Assembly: GCF_016587435.1 (NCBI RefSeq) | Contig: NZ_BNJJ01000008.1 | Location: 62,001 to 126,000 of the forward strand | From: Dictyobacter formicarum | Lineage (GTDB): Bacteria; Chloroflexota; Ktedonobacteria; Ktedonobacterales; Ktedonobacteraceae | Reading direction: 5' to 3' | Length of the DNA stretch: 64,000 bases | In this document: one piece after another, positions 30,140 through 39,882 of the stretch | Numbering within the stretch: the first letter of the stretch is position 1 | Layout of the letters: each line of letters begins with the position of its first letter | Program-made: the position numbers and the translations under genes | Notes under the pieces: generated by a model | Database searches by the model: none | What the model saw: only the letters and a program-made list of their open reading frames with translations | What the model was told of the DNA's origin: nothing

Positions 30140-31863
30140 TTAAAACAAGAAGTAGCGCTGCGCCAGCGGCAGAACCTCGGCCGGTTCGCAGGTCAGTAGT
30201 TCGCCATCCGCTCGCACCTCATAGGTTTCTGGATCAACCTCAATATCGGGTGTAGCAGCATTATGAATCATGTTTGCTTTACCGATATGGCGACAATTGT
30301 CCACCGCCACCGCCTGCTTTTGTAGTCCAATTTTGCCCGGTAAGCCAGCCTCCAGAGCTGCTTTGGAGACAAAGGTCAGACTGGTCGCAGCCGTTGCCTG
30401 ACCGAAGGAACCAAACATAGGACGATAGAGTACCGGTTGCGGTGTGGGTATAGACGCGTTGGCATCTCCCATCGCACTCCATGAAATGAAGCCGCCTTTG
30501 ACAATCATTTCTGGCTTTACCCCAAACATAGCTGGCCTCCAGAGCACAATATCGGCCAGTTTACCCGGCTCAATTGAGCCGATATATCGCGACACTCCGT
30601 GTGTGATGGCCGGATTGATTGTATATTTGGCCACATAGCGCTTAACGCGAAAATTATCATTGCGGCTACTATCAGGTGCCAGCGGACCACGTTGTACCTT
30701 CATTTTATGTGCAGTTTGCCATGTGCGCGTAATGACTTCTCCAATTCGCCCCATAGCCTGCGAGTCACTGGAGAGCATGCTGAAGACCCCTAGATCGTGC
30801 AAAATATCCTCAGCGGCAATGGTTTCGGGTCGGATGCGACTCTCAGCAAAAGCAACATCTTCAGGCACCTGTGGATTAAGGTGGTGGCAGACCATTAACA
30901 TGTCTAAGTGTTCGGCTAATGTATTTATAGTAAAAGGCATCGTAGGATTGGTCGAGGATGGCAGAATATTCTGATATGAAGCTATGCGGATAATGTCGGG
31001 CGCGTGGCCCCCCCGGCCCCTTCGGTATGATAGGTGTGGATCGTCCTCTGGCCGATGGCCTCAATCGTATCCTCTACAAATCCGGCCTCATTAATCGTAT
31101 CAGTATGAATAGCTACCTGGATATCATATTGGTCCGCGATTTTAAGACAGGCATCAATCGCGGCCGGTGTGGTGCCCCAGTCTTCGTGTAATTTGAGCCC
31201 ACAGGCTCCTGCAAGCACCTGCTCTTCCAATGGCTCACTTGTTGAGGTATTCCCTTTGCCAAGAAAGCCGAAATTGACAGGCCAATGTTCTGCTGCTTGC
31301 AGCATGCGTGCCAGATTCCAGGCTCCTGGCGTACAGGTGGTCGCATTGGTGCCCGTTGCGGGACCCGTACCACCGCCAATCATGGTCGTGATGCCGTTGG
31401 ACATCGCCTCATAGACCTGTTGTGGAGAAATAAAGTGGATGTGCGAGTCGATTCCACCAGCCGTCACGATCATATTCTCACCAGCAATCACCTCGGTTCC
31501 GGAGCCGACCACGAGTTCAGGATCAACGCCGTCCATCGTATCGGGATTGCCGGCTTTTCCGACCTTGACGATGCGTCCATCCCGAATGCCGATATCCCCT
31601 TTGACGATGCCCCAGTGGTCGATAATGATCGCGTTGGTGATTACGAGATCCAGGGTGCCAGGAGTTCCCTCGCGGGTGGCGCGACTGCTCTGGCCCATGC
31701 CATCGCGGATCACCTTGCCGCCACCGAAGGTGATTTCGTCGCCGTAAACGGTATAATCCTTTTCAATCTCAATCAGTAACTCGGTATCAGCCAGCCGTAC
31801 GCGATCGCCGGTCGTGGGACCATAGAGATCAGCATACATCTGGCGAGGGATGCGTAAGCTCAT
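30140..31863 (-). pseudogene. ureC: Urease alpha subunit UreC, full length but frameshifted
   Basis: Two adjoining frames together give a complete UreC (about 570 aa). The N-terminal part (31863 to about 31010) has HIHFISPQ (nickel His pair), GLKLHEDWG (carbamylated Lys) and [10 protein letters not shown]. The C-terminal part has MVCHHL (catalytic His) and [13 protein letters not shown] (nickel Asp). The frame breaks within TEGAGG[G]HAPD: the minus strand has seven G where eight are needed. One missing G in a homopolymer explains it. Either the gene is inactive, or it switches by slippage, or the base is a sequencing error. Start ATG 31863, RBS AGAGGG. Confidence 0.92.
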
Positions 31864-32225
31864 ACGTGTTGCCCTCTCGTTAATATTTATAATAGCTGAG
31901 TGTCTTGCTCATGATTATCCTGCGATCCACAAATATTCCTGTGACGAAGGACGTTTGTGATGTTGCTGGTCACCTTTGTTCGATGAGAGTCTTTCTCTAG
32001 TATACCGTGAAAACGAAAGATTGGTATTTGATAGGGAGCATCATGTGGTTGTTTTGTACATACTAAAGGATTCCCATGGTTATGGGTAGTGGCAATATGT
32101 TGAATCCTGTCAGGTGTGGCAAGTTTAGCAAGGGCGATATCGATTTTGCTAGCATTGACTTTGGCTGATCAAGGCCAGGTGTTTGCAGATTTGGCAGACA
32201 TGGGTATCTACCGATATCTCTAGTT
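31864..32225. other. Junction region upstream of ureC copy 1
   Basis: The first 90 bp or so (to about 31960) resemble the region before the other ureC copy (38030-38110), so the duplication includes upstream DNA, although this part has diverged. The rest shows no gene; a 65-codon open frame at 32063-32260 lacks supporting features. Confidence 0.55.
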
Positions 32226-32308
32226 GAGGTAAGCCCAGGATACGTGTAAAATGCTATCACTAGGATCTCGCTTCTGATAGAGTTTTACATATATCCTGAG
32301 CCTACCTC
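32226..32308. repeat. 83-bp imperfect inverted repeat
   Basis: The 26-nt ends (GAGGTAAGCCCAGGATA... and ...TATCCTGAGCCTACCTC) match at about 22 positions. It lies just after the DUF6223 gene. It could be a terminator hairpin or a miniature inverted-repeat element. Confidence 0.6.
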
Positions 32309-32396
32309 TAATAGGCCATGACGACAACGAACACGAGAAGCGTTGCGAAAGCTCGTCCAACTGCCAGCATGGTCACAGGAATAAACTCTTCCTCCT

Positions 32397-32843
32397 CTAG
32401 CTGGTGCGGCGGGATCGGCCCAGAGCCAGCCCACCGATGGGCAGGGCGATCAGCCCCAGCACCAACGCCGCGGCACCACCAGCTACTCCGTTGCCAGTGC
32501 CGAGACCACCGGTGGCCAGGGCCAAAACCAGCCCGCCATTGACTGCGACGATGAGCCCTAGCACCAGGGCCACGATGGCTCCGCGTCGCCTGGAGGCGGT
32601 GCCGAAACGACTGGCGGGACGCCTCAGGGCCCGCCAACCGATGACCAGGGCGATCAGCCCCAGTGTAGCGGCCGTGGTGGCCCAGAGTCGCTGGGGGGTC
32701 GGGCCGTAAACCGTGGTGGCGGCTGGATCGGAAAGGTGCGTGGCCATCAGCACGGCCTCCCCGAGCACCCCGAACAGGACGATTGCAGCCAGGAAGGCGA
32801 GAATAAAAGTGAAGATTCGTTTCACAGGTTGAGTGTTTTGCAT
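32397..32843 (-). CDS. DUF6223-like membrane protein
   Basis: 148 aa with four hydrophobic helices: residues about 10-32, 55-75, 88-110 and 118-140. The repeated GLIALVIG, ALVLGLI and GNGVAGGAAALVLGLIALPIGGLALGRSR pattern matches small Gly/Ala/Leu-rich membrane proteins grouped as DUF6223, mostly known from Actinobacteria. Function unknown. The gene is markedly more GC-rich than its neighbours, which suggests transfer. ATG 32843 with an AGAGGT RBS. Confidence 0.7.
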   Translation of the reverse strand: MQNTQPVKRIFTFILAFLAAIVLFGVLGEAVLMATHLSDPAATTVYGPTPQRLWATTAATLGLIALVIGWRALRRPASRFGTASRRRGAIVALVLGLIVAVNGGLVLALATGGLGTGNGVAGGAAALVLGLIALPIGGLALGRSRRTS

Positions 32844-33301
32844 ATGATTGATTACCTCTTAATTATTCTTCTAGCGCTTTTCGACTTTCACTGCTTTATC
32901 CACAGCATCAAGGCGCTGTTCCCAAAGCTGCATCATGCTCTTTGCCCATTGTTCAACTTCCATGATTGCCTTGGGTGTACATCCCAGCCATGAAACTGGT
33001 GCGCGTAGTACCATTCTCCTGGTGGAATGCCTCGCTTGCTTTGTGTTCTCCTCGCGCGCTGCTGTCGAGGCGCGCGAGCTATCGTCCTCCCGGAGACCAG
33101 CTTCTCTCTCGACCAGGATCATGATCCTGCTCCCACCAGTTTTATGGCTGGGATGGACACGTATCGCCCGTGAGGCCGAGCGGAAGGTTCCAGCTTCCAG
33201 AGCGATACCCCAACCAGGCCCTTGCGCGGGTGCGCCATGAATCTCATGGCGCGTCCTGTGGGTGAGCAAGGTTCCCGGATCTTTCAGAGTCACGAGACGC
33301 G
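32844..33301. other. Non-coding interval with a large palindrome
   Basis: No gene is supported. Open frames on both strands here are mirror-like products of the inverted repeat at 32975-33160. Confidence 0.5.
32975..33160. repeat. 186-bp imperfect palindrome
   Basis: The outer arms GTGTACATCCCAGCCATGAA and the complement of the right end (GTGTCCATCCCAGCCATAAA) match closely over about 27 bp. The centre has a second GC-rich palindrome (CTCGCGCGC ... GCGCGCGAG, near 33050-33080). It could fold into a long cruciform or hairpin, as in a miniature transposable element. Confidence 0.7.
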
Positions 33302-33688
33302 TTAAGGGCGAGGTGGGAGGCCCGCTGGCTCAAAGAGTTCAATGAGATTGCCTGAGGAATCTTCAATCCTGATTTGCTGGCCTCCTGGCCCCCTGACGAT
33401 TTTATCGCGACGGAAGGGGACTCCGGCCTCTTTGAGTGTCTCCATCACGGCTGGCAGATGCTCCACCTCAATGACCAGGCGATTCCAACCGCCAGGGGAG
33501 GGACGCTGCCCGTCAGGCAGAGGACGCGCTCCAGAGCTTTGCGGGCCACTGAGCAGCAGATGGAGATCTCCTCGCGTCACGAAGGCCATCGCCGGACTGG
33601 CGCTGTGTTCCAATGTAAATCCCAAATGGCGCGTGTAGAAGTCAATGGCTTGATCGACATCCTTAATCATATAGCGAATGCGTGCCAT
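33302..33688 (-). CDS. VOC/glyoxalase-family protein
   Basis: 128 aa with the two beta-alpha-beta-beta-beta modules of the vicinal-oxygen-chelate fold: ARIRYMIKDVDQAIDFYTRHLGFTLE, then LHLLLSGP, RLVIEVEHLPAVMETLKEAGVPF and IRIEDSSGNLIELFEPA. It lacks cysteine, so it is not an ArsI-type C-As lyase despite the nearby arsenic-type gene. Start ATG 33688 with RBS AAGGAAAGG; the longer frame to 33790 adds no fold element. Substrate unknown. Confidence 0.82.
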   Translation of the reverse strand: MARIRYMIKDVDQAIDFYTRHLGFTLEHSASPAMAFVTRGDLHLLLSGPQSSGARPLPDGQRPSPGGWNRLVIEVEHLPAVMETLKEAGVPFRRDKIVRGPGGQQIRIEDSSGNLIELFEPAGLPPRP

Positions 33689-33832
33689 AGCTTGTTCCTT
33701 TCCTTCAAAAACAAACCCCTTCGATGGGTCCGATGCTGAAACCTTTCCCCAGTTTGACGAGGCGCGCGGTCCTGCTTGTCCTGCTCTCATATGCTCTTCT
33801 CGTTTCCAGCCCGCAGCTGGGTTGAAGGGTGC

Positions 33833-35042
33833 TTAGCTTGCGGTCTGCTGTCCCGAAACCGTCTCCTGGTGCTCTTGCGAACGCTCGGCGAGCAGCAACC
33901 GAATACGCACGTCCAACTGGAGAGCCAACTGATCGAAGACCTGTTGTCGCTCCGCTTCCGATCCTTCTGCCGTGCTAGGATCAGGCAAACTCCAATGAGT
34001 CGGCGACGAGTCTCCCCAGGTGGGAAAGCGCTCGCGAACCCGATCACAGAGCGTGATCACGCGATCAAACGACTGACCCACAAACAGCTCCAAGGATTTG
34101 GGCACGGACAGGCTCATCTGGATGCCCCGCCGGGCAAGCGTGCGGATCGCCAACGGATGGACCGCCTGGGCAGGATGACTCCCAGCACTCACCGCCTGGA
34201 CCTGTCCCTGGCCCAGGTGATGCACAAGCGCCTCAGCCATTTGAGAGCGTGCGCTGTTGCTCGTACAGAGAAACAGGAGGCGCGGCGCGGGGAGAGCTAT
34301 GGACCAATGTGCGCGGCTTCCTGGTGTAATCTCCTCGCCTAGGCTCGGATGCAGGCTCGACGCCGCTTCCAGATAAAACGTATGCATGCGTTCCAGGTTC
34401 AGGCTGTAGTAAAACGAGCGCTCATCAGCGGTACTGCGCCGCTCACGAACGAGACCAGCCCGACGTAACTAGTAAGTAGCGCGAATGTTCGACGATTTTT
34501 AAGGCGAAACATAGGAAATTGGCGTGAAACATAGGAATCGACCATTGAGAACCTGGAGAAACCACTCCAGAGGCGGATTATCTCGCACCGTTTTTGTAAA
34601 TTCGGGAGACTAGCGTGCTGCGCATCTCGCGCATTACCAGCACCAGCACCTACAAGGAAGATTCGACATCGAGCATGTCATTCAATCTTTGGCCTCCCTT
34701 CGACCAGAAAAAGCGGAAATTTCCCAATCATCAAGCCCGTGAATTTACAAATGACGAGTGCTGTGAGCCGCTTCTGGAGCCATATGTCCAGGCAACCAAT
34801 GCTCGATTCCCAACATTCGCGCCGAATTCCCACATTTCGGCTCAAAAATTGTCGAACATTCGCGCCATTTACCAGTGTAACAGGCGTAAGTGGTAGGAGA
34901 CCAGGTTGAGTGGTTGCTCCACCTGTTCAACGAGTTCTGCCACCCGGTAATCACTGCGCACAAGCTGTTGGAGGAGAGTCCAGCGCAGGTCATGTGTCAG
35001 CAATTTGAGCACCGCTGGGGCTTGCCGTTCTATTGGTTGCAT
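33833..35042 (-). pseudogene. ArsR regulator fused to LMW phosphatase/arsenate reductase, interrupted by a mobile element
   Basis: The N-terminal piece (35042-34869) reads [45 protein letters not shown], an ArsR-type helix-turn-helix. After a 408-bp insertion the reading resumes as RRAGLVRERRSTADERSFYYSL (the wing) and then, from the internal ATG at 34387, the phosphatase domain with LCTSNSARSQMAEA (CX5R loop) and LPDPS. Joined, this is a single ArsR-LMWPTP fusion, likely an arsenate or metalloid response protein. As it stands the N-terminal half stops 57 codons in. The phosphatase half (184 aa) might still be made from 34387. RBS AAGGAT before ATG 35042. Confidence 0.85.
34469..34876. mobile_element. 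408-bp IS-derived miniature element (IS21-like ends)
   Basis: Ends are inverted repeats: CTAGTAAGTAGCGCGAATGT on the left and the complement of the right end, CTGGTAAATGGCGCGAATGT, with similarity continuing for about 75 bp and containing repeated GGAAT subunits, as in IS21-family termini. It has no transposase. GTAA flanks both sides (34465-34468 and 34877-34880), consistent with a short target duplication, and removing the element restores the ArsR frame. Confidence 0.8.
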
Positions 35043-35368
35043 ATCCTTTTTCTCTTAATCTCATTTGAAGCAAACTGGTTTAAGAAAACTATACCCAAGT
35101 GAGGGTGAAAAGTCAAGAGGAAGGGCTGTGGCTCGGGTATTTCCCTTCTTGCTTAGCGGGGGTTTTGCCGGGGAAACATGTCGGGACCCGATAAGTAGTA
35201 AATTGGGTAACCGTTAACAACCCTCATTGATCTGCGTCGTATCGAAGAAGTTGCGCTTTCGCATCCCCTTTTACGGGGCCTCTTACGCGACTTACCGCCC
35301 GCGCATAGTGTCTGGTCGGAAAAACAACGGCAGAACTGGCTTGAGTTGGCGGCAAGCATTTTCGCAGT
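35043..35368. other. Spacer between the broken arsR fusion and the IS1182-like element
   Basis: Holds the promoter region of the fusion gene: TTTGAAGCAAACTGGTTTAA (near 35066-35086) is a weak inverted repeat that could be an ArsR site. The rest shows no convincing gene; overlapping short frames on the minus strand are not conserved-looking. Confidence 0.45.
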
Positions 35369-37170
35369 GCTTTACACAGAAGACTTTGTTGGCGAATAAA
35401 AGAAATACTCACGTGAGATAAAATAGAGGAAAAAACAGAACAGAGGAGACTGTCGATGTCAATGTACGCACACGAATTGGGCTCGATCCCTGAAGAAACG
35501 GCCCGTGTGGCCCACGCTGCCTGCCGGAAAGGCACGCTGGCGATGCGTTTGCGCGATACACTCAGCGACCTCTATCAGGATAGGCACTTTGCCGCTCTCT
35601 ATCCAGCCACCGGGCAGCCTGCCTATGAACCGTGGAGAGTAGCTCTCGTCACCGTGCTGCAGTATGCCGAGGGTCTTACCGACCGCCAAGCCGCCAACGC
35701 GGTGCGCGAGCGCATCGATTGGAAATATGCCTTAGGCTTAGCGCTTACCGATGCAGGCTTTGATTTCTCCCTCTTATCTGAGTTTCGCACACGTTTGATT
35801 GAAAGCCAGCAAGAAACCCTCCTGCTCGATCGGCTCCTGCAGGTCTGTCAAGAACGTGGGTGGCTCAAAGCGGGAGGCAAGCAACGCACCGACTCCACCC
35901 ATGTGCTCGCGCGTATTCGCTCCCTCTCCAATCTCGAATGTGTGGGAGAAACGCTGCGGGCGACCCTGGAGGAACTGGCTTCACGGGCTCCCGATTGGTT
36001 GGTCGAGCACATCACACCGCAGTGGTTTGAACGCTACAGACATCGGGTCGAGAACTATCGCTTACCCAAAGCGGAACAGCAGCGCAAAGCCCTGGCCCAG
36101 CAGATTGGGGCCGATGGGGTGCATCTGCTGCAGGCCCTTGAGCAGCCCGACGCTCCTGAGAGGCTCAACGAGCTGGCGTGTGTCCAGATTCTGCGGCAGG
36201 TGTGGCAGCAGTAGTATGATCTGGCTGGTGGCAAGGTGACATGGCGTGCAGGACCACAAGAGGGATCGACGAAGGGGATCATTCGTTCTCCCTATGATCA
36301 AGAGGCGCGCACCGGCAAAAAGCGGGAAACCACGTGGTTGGGATACAAAGTGCATCTCACCGAAACGTGCGGGTTGCCTGATGATGGGGCCCATCCTCAC
36401 TTGATTGTCCAGGTGCAGACGACGGTAGCTCCCATTCAGGACATCGACATGACCACGAGCATTCAAGCCGGACTGGCCAAAGCGCATCTCATCCCAGACG
36501 AGCAGATTGTGGATACGGGCTATGTCAATGCAGACCTGCTGGTGAGCAGCCAAGCACACGGCATGAAACTGTTGGGTCCCACGATGCCCGATACCAGTTG
36601 GCAAGCCAAAGCAGGCAAGGGCTTTGACGTGGGAAGCTTTTCCATTGATTGGGTGCGTGGACAGGCGACGTGCCCTCAAGGACACACCAGTGCTCGCCTG
36701 AGCCAGGCAGGTGAACGCATGGAAATGGTCTTCGCGACGGCGACCTGTGCCGACTGTCCGGTGCGCCGGGATTGTACGCGCTCCGTGACGACGGGTCGGG
36801 TGCTGCATCTGCGTCCCCAAGGAGCGCATGAAGCTTTGCAAGCGCGACGACAAGAACAAGAGACCTCAGCGTTTCGGCAAGCGTATCAGGCGCGAGCTGG
36901 CATTGAGGGAACGATCTCACAAGCGGTGCGAGCCCAGGGGTTACGCCGCTCGCGCTATGATGGCTTGCAAAAGACACAGATCCAACACGTGGCGACTGCT
37001 GTTGCCATCAATCTCGTGCGGATCGACGCGATGTTGACGTCGACGCCTCGAGGCAAGACACGTCAATCCCATTTTATGCGTCTTGCCTTACACCCTATTT
37101 GGTACACACAAGGAGTGGCCTAACATCGTGTCGATTGGTGGTGCTATTCGCCAACAAAGTCCTGTAAGGC
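35369..37170 (+). mobile_element. IS1182-family-like insertion sequence
   Basis: About 1.8 kb. Left end GCTTTACACAGAAGACTTTG and the complement of the right end, GCCTTACAGGACTTTG, both continue into TTGGCGAATA. It carries one transposase gene and ends directly against the truncated ureC copy 2, so it or its ancestor cut that gene. The exact outer bases are approximate. Confidence 0.85.
35456..37123 (+). pseudogene. IS1182-type transposase with an in-frame amber codon
   Basis: Reading through one stop gives 555 aa. The N-terminal DUF772-type domain (YEPWRVALVTVLQYAEGLTDRQAANAVRERIDWKYALGL) and RTDSTHVLARIR (first catalytic Asp) are followed by GYKVHLTETC, IVDTGYVNADLL and a Cys-rich CPQGHTS...CADCPVRRDC zinc-ribbon-like segment, then GIEGTISQAVRAQGLRRSRYDGL (catalytic Glu). 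The stop is TAG at 36212-36214 within CAG CAG TAG TAT, most simply a CAG to TAG change. RBS AGAGGAG before ATG 35456. Probably inactive unless the amber is suppressed. Confidence 0.88.
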
Positions 37171-38029
37171 GTGGCCCCCCGGCCCCTTCGGTATGATAGG
37201 TGTGGATCGTCCTCTGGCCGATGGCCTCAATCGTATCCTCTACAAATCCGGCCTCATTAATCGTATCAGTATGAATAGCTACCTGGATATCATATTGGTC
37301 TGCGATTTTAAGACAGGCATCAATCGCGGCCGGTGTGGTGCCCCAGTCTTCGTGTAATTTGAGCCCACAGGCTCCTGCAAGCACCTGCTCTTCCAATGGC
37401 TCACTTGTTGAGGTGTTCCCTTTGCCAAGAAAGCCGAAATTGACAGGCCAATGTTCTGCTGCTTGCAGCATGCGTGCCAGATTCCAGGCTCCTGGCGTAC
37501 AGGTGGTCGCATTGGTGCCCGTTGCGGGACCCGTACCACCGCCAATCATGGTCGTGATGCCGTTGGACATCGCCTCATAGACCTGTTGTGGAGAAATAAA
37601 GTGGATGTGCGAGTCGATTCCACCAGCTGTCACGATCATATTCTCGCCAGCAATCACCTCGGTTCCCGAGCCAACCACGAGTTCAGGGTCAACGCCGTCC
37701 ATCGTATCAGGATTACCGGCTTTTCCGACCTTGACGATGCGTCCATCCCGAATGCCGATATCCCCTTTGACGATGCCCCAGTGGTCGATAATGATCGCGT
37801 TGGTAATTACCAGGTCTAGAGTTCCCTGAGATCTTTCACGGGTAGCGCGACTGCTCTGGCCCATGCCGTCGCGAATAACCTTCCCGCAGCCGAAGGTAAT
37901 CTCATCGCCGTAAACGGTGTAATCATTTTCAATCTCAATCAGTAACTCGGTATCAGCCAACCGCACGCGATCACCTATTGTAGGGCCATAGAGATCAGCG
38001 TACATCCGGCGAGGGATGCGTAAGCTCAT
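37171..38029 (-). pseudogene. ureC: Truncated 5' half of ureC (copy 2)
   Basis: About 285 codons of UreC, directly downstream of ureA-ureB, so this is the original start of ureC in the operon. It retains HIHFISPQ and GLKLHEDWG but stops at TEGAGG where the insertion sequence begins; the frame then runs on through IS sequence to 37088. Compared with copy 1 it has FGCGKV for FGGGKV and RERSQGT for REGTPGT, changes in normally conserved positions. It lacks the catalytic His and nickel Asp and cannot be an active subunit. Confidence 0.92.
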
Positions 38030-38124
38030 ACGTGTTTTGACCTCTCGTCAATATCTGTAATAGTAACAGTGCCTTGACTTACCTATGATTGTCTGCGATC
38101 ACAAACATCCTGTCGTGTTTTGCT

Positions 38125-38451
38125 TTAGCGCTTTTGCAGGTCAAGTTGTCTATTTACCTTGCCGTTATGCCCATAGACCATGCGTGCGCCTCCAAATGCC
38201 ACCAGGCTCACTTCCTTTTCTTCTCCCGGCTCAAAGCGTACCGCGGTACCCGAGGCGATATTTAAACGCATGCCATAAGCCTGTTGACGTTCAAATTCCA
38301 GGGCCTTGTTTACCTCATAGAAATGATAATGGCTCCCAACCTGTACCGGTCGATCGCCCCGATTTTTCACCAGCAGTGTAGTAGTTTCCCTGCCAGCATT
38401 GATTTCTATATCTCCACCTGTTTCATCAAGTAGATACTCACCTGGTTGCAT
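38125..38451 (-). CDS. ureB: Urease beta subunit UreB
   Basis: 108 aa with the family pattern [48 protein letters not shown]...[30 protein letters not shown]. It is a structural subunit of the (UreABC)3 complex. RBS GGAGGA before ATG 38451. It lies 24 nt after ureA and about 95 nt before the truncated ureC. Confidence 0.95.
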   Translation of the reverse strand: MQPGEYLLDETGGDIEINAGRETTTLLVKNRGDRPVQVGSHYHFYEVNKALEFERQQAYGMRLNIASGTAVRFEPGEEKEVSLVAFGGARMVYGHNGKVNRQLDLQKR

Positions 38452-38475
38452 CGCTATCCTCCTCCACAGGGGTAA

Positions 38476-38778
38476 CTATTTGATTGGATCGTGAATCGTT
38501 ACCAATTTGGTACCATCTGGAAAGGTCGCCTCAACCTGAACTTCATAGATCAGTTCAGGAACACCATCCATCACATCGTCACGCGAAAGAATAGCGCTAC
38601 CAAAGCTCATGATTTCAGCCACCGTTTTGCCATCGCGCGCTGCTTCCATGATTTCAGCCGTAATGATGGCGATAGCTTCTGGATAATTGAGTTTAAGCCC
38701 TCTGGCCTGACGTTTACGTGCCAGTTCGGCCGCTACAAAGATGAGCAGTTTTTCTTGCTCGCGTTGTGTAAGTAACAC
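38476..38778 (-). CDS. ureA: Urease gamma subunit UreA
   Basis: 100 aa, the standard UreA length, with [39 protein letters not shown] and [30 protein letters not shown]. The start is set at GTG 38778 because AGGAGGG lies 9 nt upstream and because UreA proteins start with MxLTxRE. A TTG at 38787 in frame touches the RBS and is unlikely. Confidence 0.94.
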   Translation of the reverse strand: MLLTQREQEKLLIFVAAELARKRQARGLKLNYPEAIAIITAEIMEAARDGKTVAEIMSFGSAILSRDDVMDGVPELIYEVQVEATFPDGTKLVTIHDPIK

Positions 38779-38843
38779 TGTTATCAACCCTCCTTTTTAA
38801 TTTTATTGCCTATTTTGTTTCTCATAGGCGAGCACATGAAGCA

Positions 38844-39677
38844 TTAGTTGATCTTGCGGGGTGGAAGCGCATCCCTTCCATAAAGCATTTGTGTAGCTAT
38901 GCGCCAGAAGCTTAACAAGCCAGCTGGCAGAGCGGTGTTTTGCTTACTGAGCGCGCGTATCACCAGTCCATGGGCGGTCAGGGTGCTGACGCCCCAGCTT
39001 ATTTCGTCGGGCCGTGTTAGCTGCCCGGCTATATTGCTGAGATCATCTTCAAGCTGCAGCCAGCGTGCCGGGTCCAGGCCAACCTTGCAGATGTAGAAGT
39101 TACAGAAATAATTATAGGGACCCAGCCTGGCCAGTGATGAAAGGTTGTGCCGTCGTGGTTCCAGTTTGATATGCTCGATGGCAATTGGCTTATCTTCAAC
39201 CATGATTTCACATTTCAGCTGGAGTAAATCGTACTCAAAGAGTTCACCGCGAGCTGTGCGACCCGGAGCGATAGTTTCCCAATAGAACAGACCAGCTCCA
39301 GGTGCCAGCTGGATGCGCGTCTGCTGTTGATAGCGAGCGCAAGCAAAAGGAATCAATGGATCCGGAACGTATTCTAGTAGTCCGTTTTGGGCCACCTGTA
39401 TTTGCGTTAGCTGCCTGGCGGGTGGGGACTCTGGAAGACTGCGATAGAGTCGAGTCGCACTGGTTGACGTTAACTGTGCATAGGCAGCGGGACCAATATT
39501 GACGTTGATGTTCAACTGGTCACCTGCCAGGACGCCACCTGAAATATTATGCAGATGAACGAGTGCCCCTCCCGTTGGTAGAGGGAAGGCGCGAATGACT
39601 TTGAGCGGCGGACTCTGTTCACTATGCTGAAGTCGTGTGCGCTGCGTGGCTTCATCATAGGTAAAGTCAAGGCGCAA
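38844..39677 (-). CDS. ureD: Urease accessory protein UreD (UreH)
   Basis: 277 aa scaffold that binds apo-urease and passes nickel from UreG via UreF. Typical segments: RLDFTYDEATQRTRLQHSEQSPPLKVIRAF, HNISGGVLAGDQLNINVNIGP, TSTSATRLYRS, GLLEYVPDPLIPFA and FYWETIAPGRTARGE. The first normal start is TTG 39677 with AAGGGA just upstream. The frame stays open for 19 codons before it (ending in AVQGN), and those residues look homologous, so a non-standard start further up is possible. Confidence 0.93.
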   Translation of the reverse strand: MRLDFTYDEATQRTRLQHSEQSPPLKVIRAFPLPTGGALVHLHNISGGVLAGDQLNINVNIGPAAYAQLTSTSATRLYRSLPESPPARQLTQIQVAQNGLLEYVPDPLIPFACARYQQQTRIQLAPGAGLFYWETIAPGRTARGELFEYDLLQLKCEIMVEDKPIAIEHIKLEPRRHNLSSLARLGPYNYFCNFYICKVGLDPARWLQLEDDLSNIAGQLTRPDEISWGVSTLTAHGLVIRALSKQNTALPAGLLSFWRIATQMLYGRDALPPRKIN

Positions 39678-39882
39678 ATTCCCTTGAACAGCTCTCTTTT
39701 GTATTAATGATGTTTGAATGATGGTCCACTCGACTTTCTAGCTCTGGCTCAGATCGTTCTGTGGAGACTGTTGACGCGGCAGTGCGTGTACAGGCTGGTG
39801 AAATGAATATATAGTGTGTGCGATGATAGGCCAGCTATAGTTGCCTGGACTCAAACGTTGAGTCTATAAGTACATACTACGC

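Noticed and set aside
32871..33293. 140-codon frame on the minus strand, mirrored on the plus strand
   Set aside because: Both frames arise from the inverted repeat at 32975-33160 and resemble each other for that reason only.
35153..35535. Minus-strand frames between the broken arsR fusion and the IS
   Set aside because: They overlap the IS end and transposase start in antisense and have no conserved pattern.
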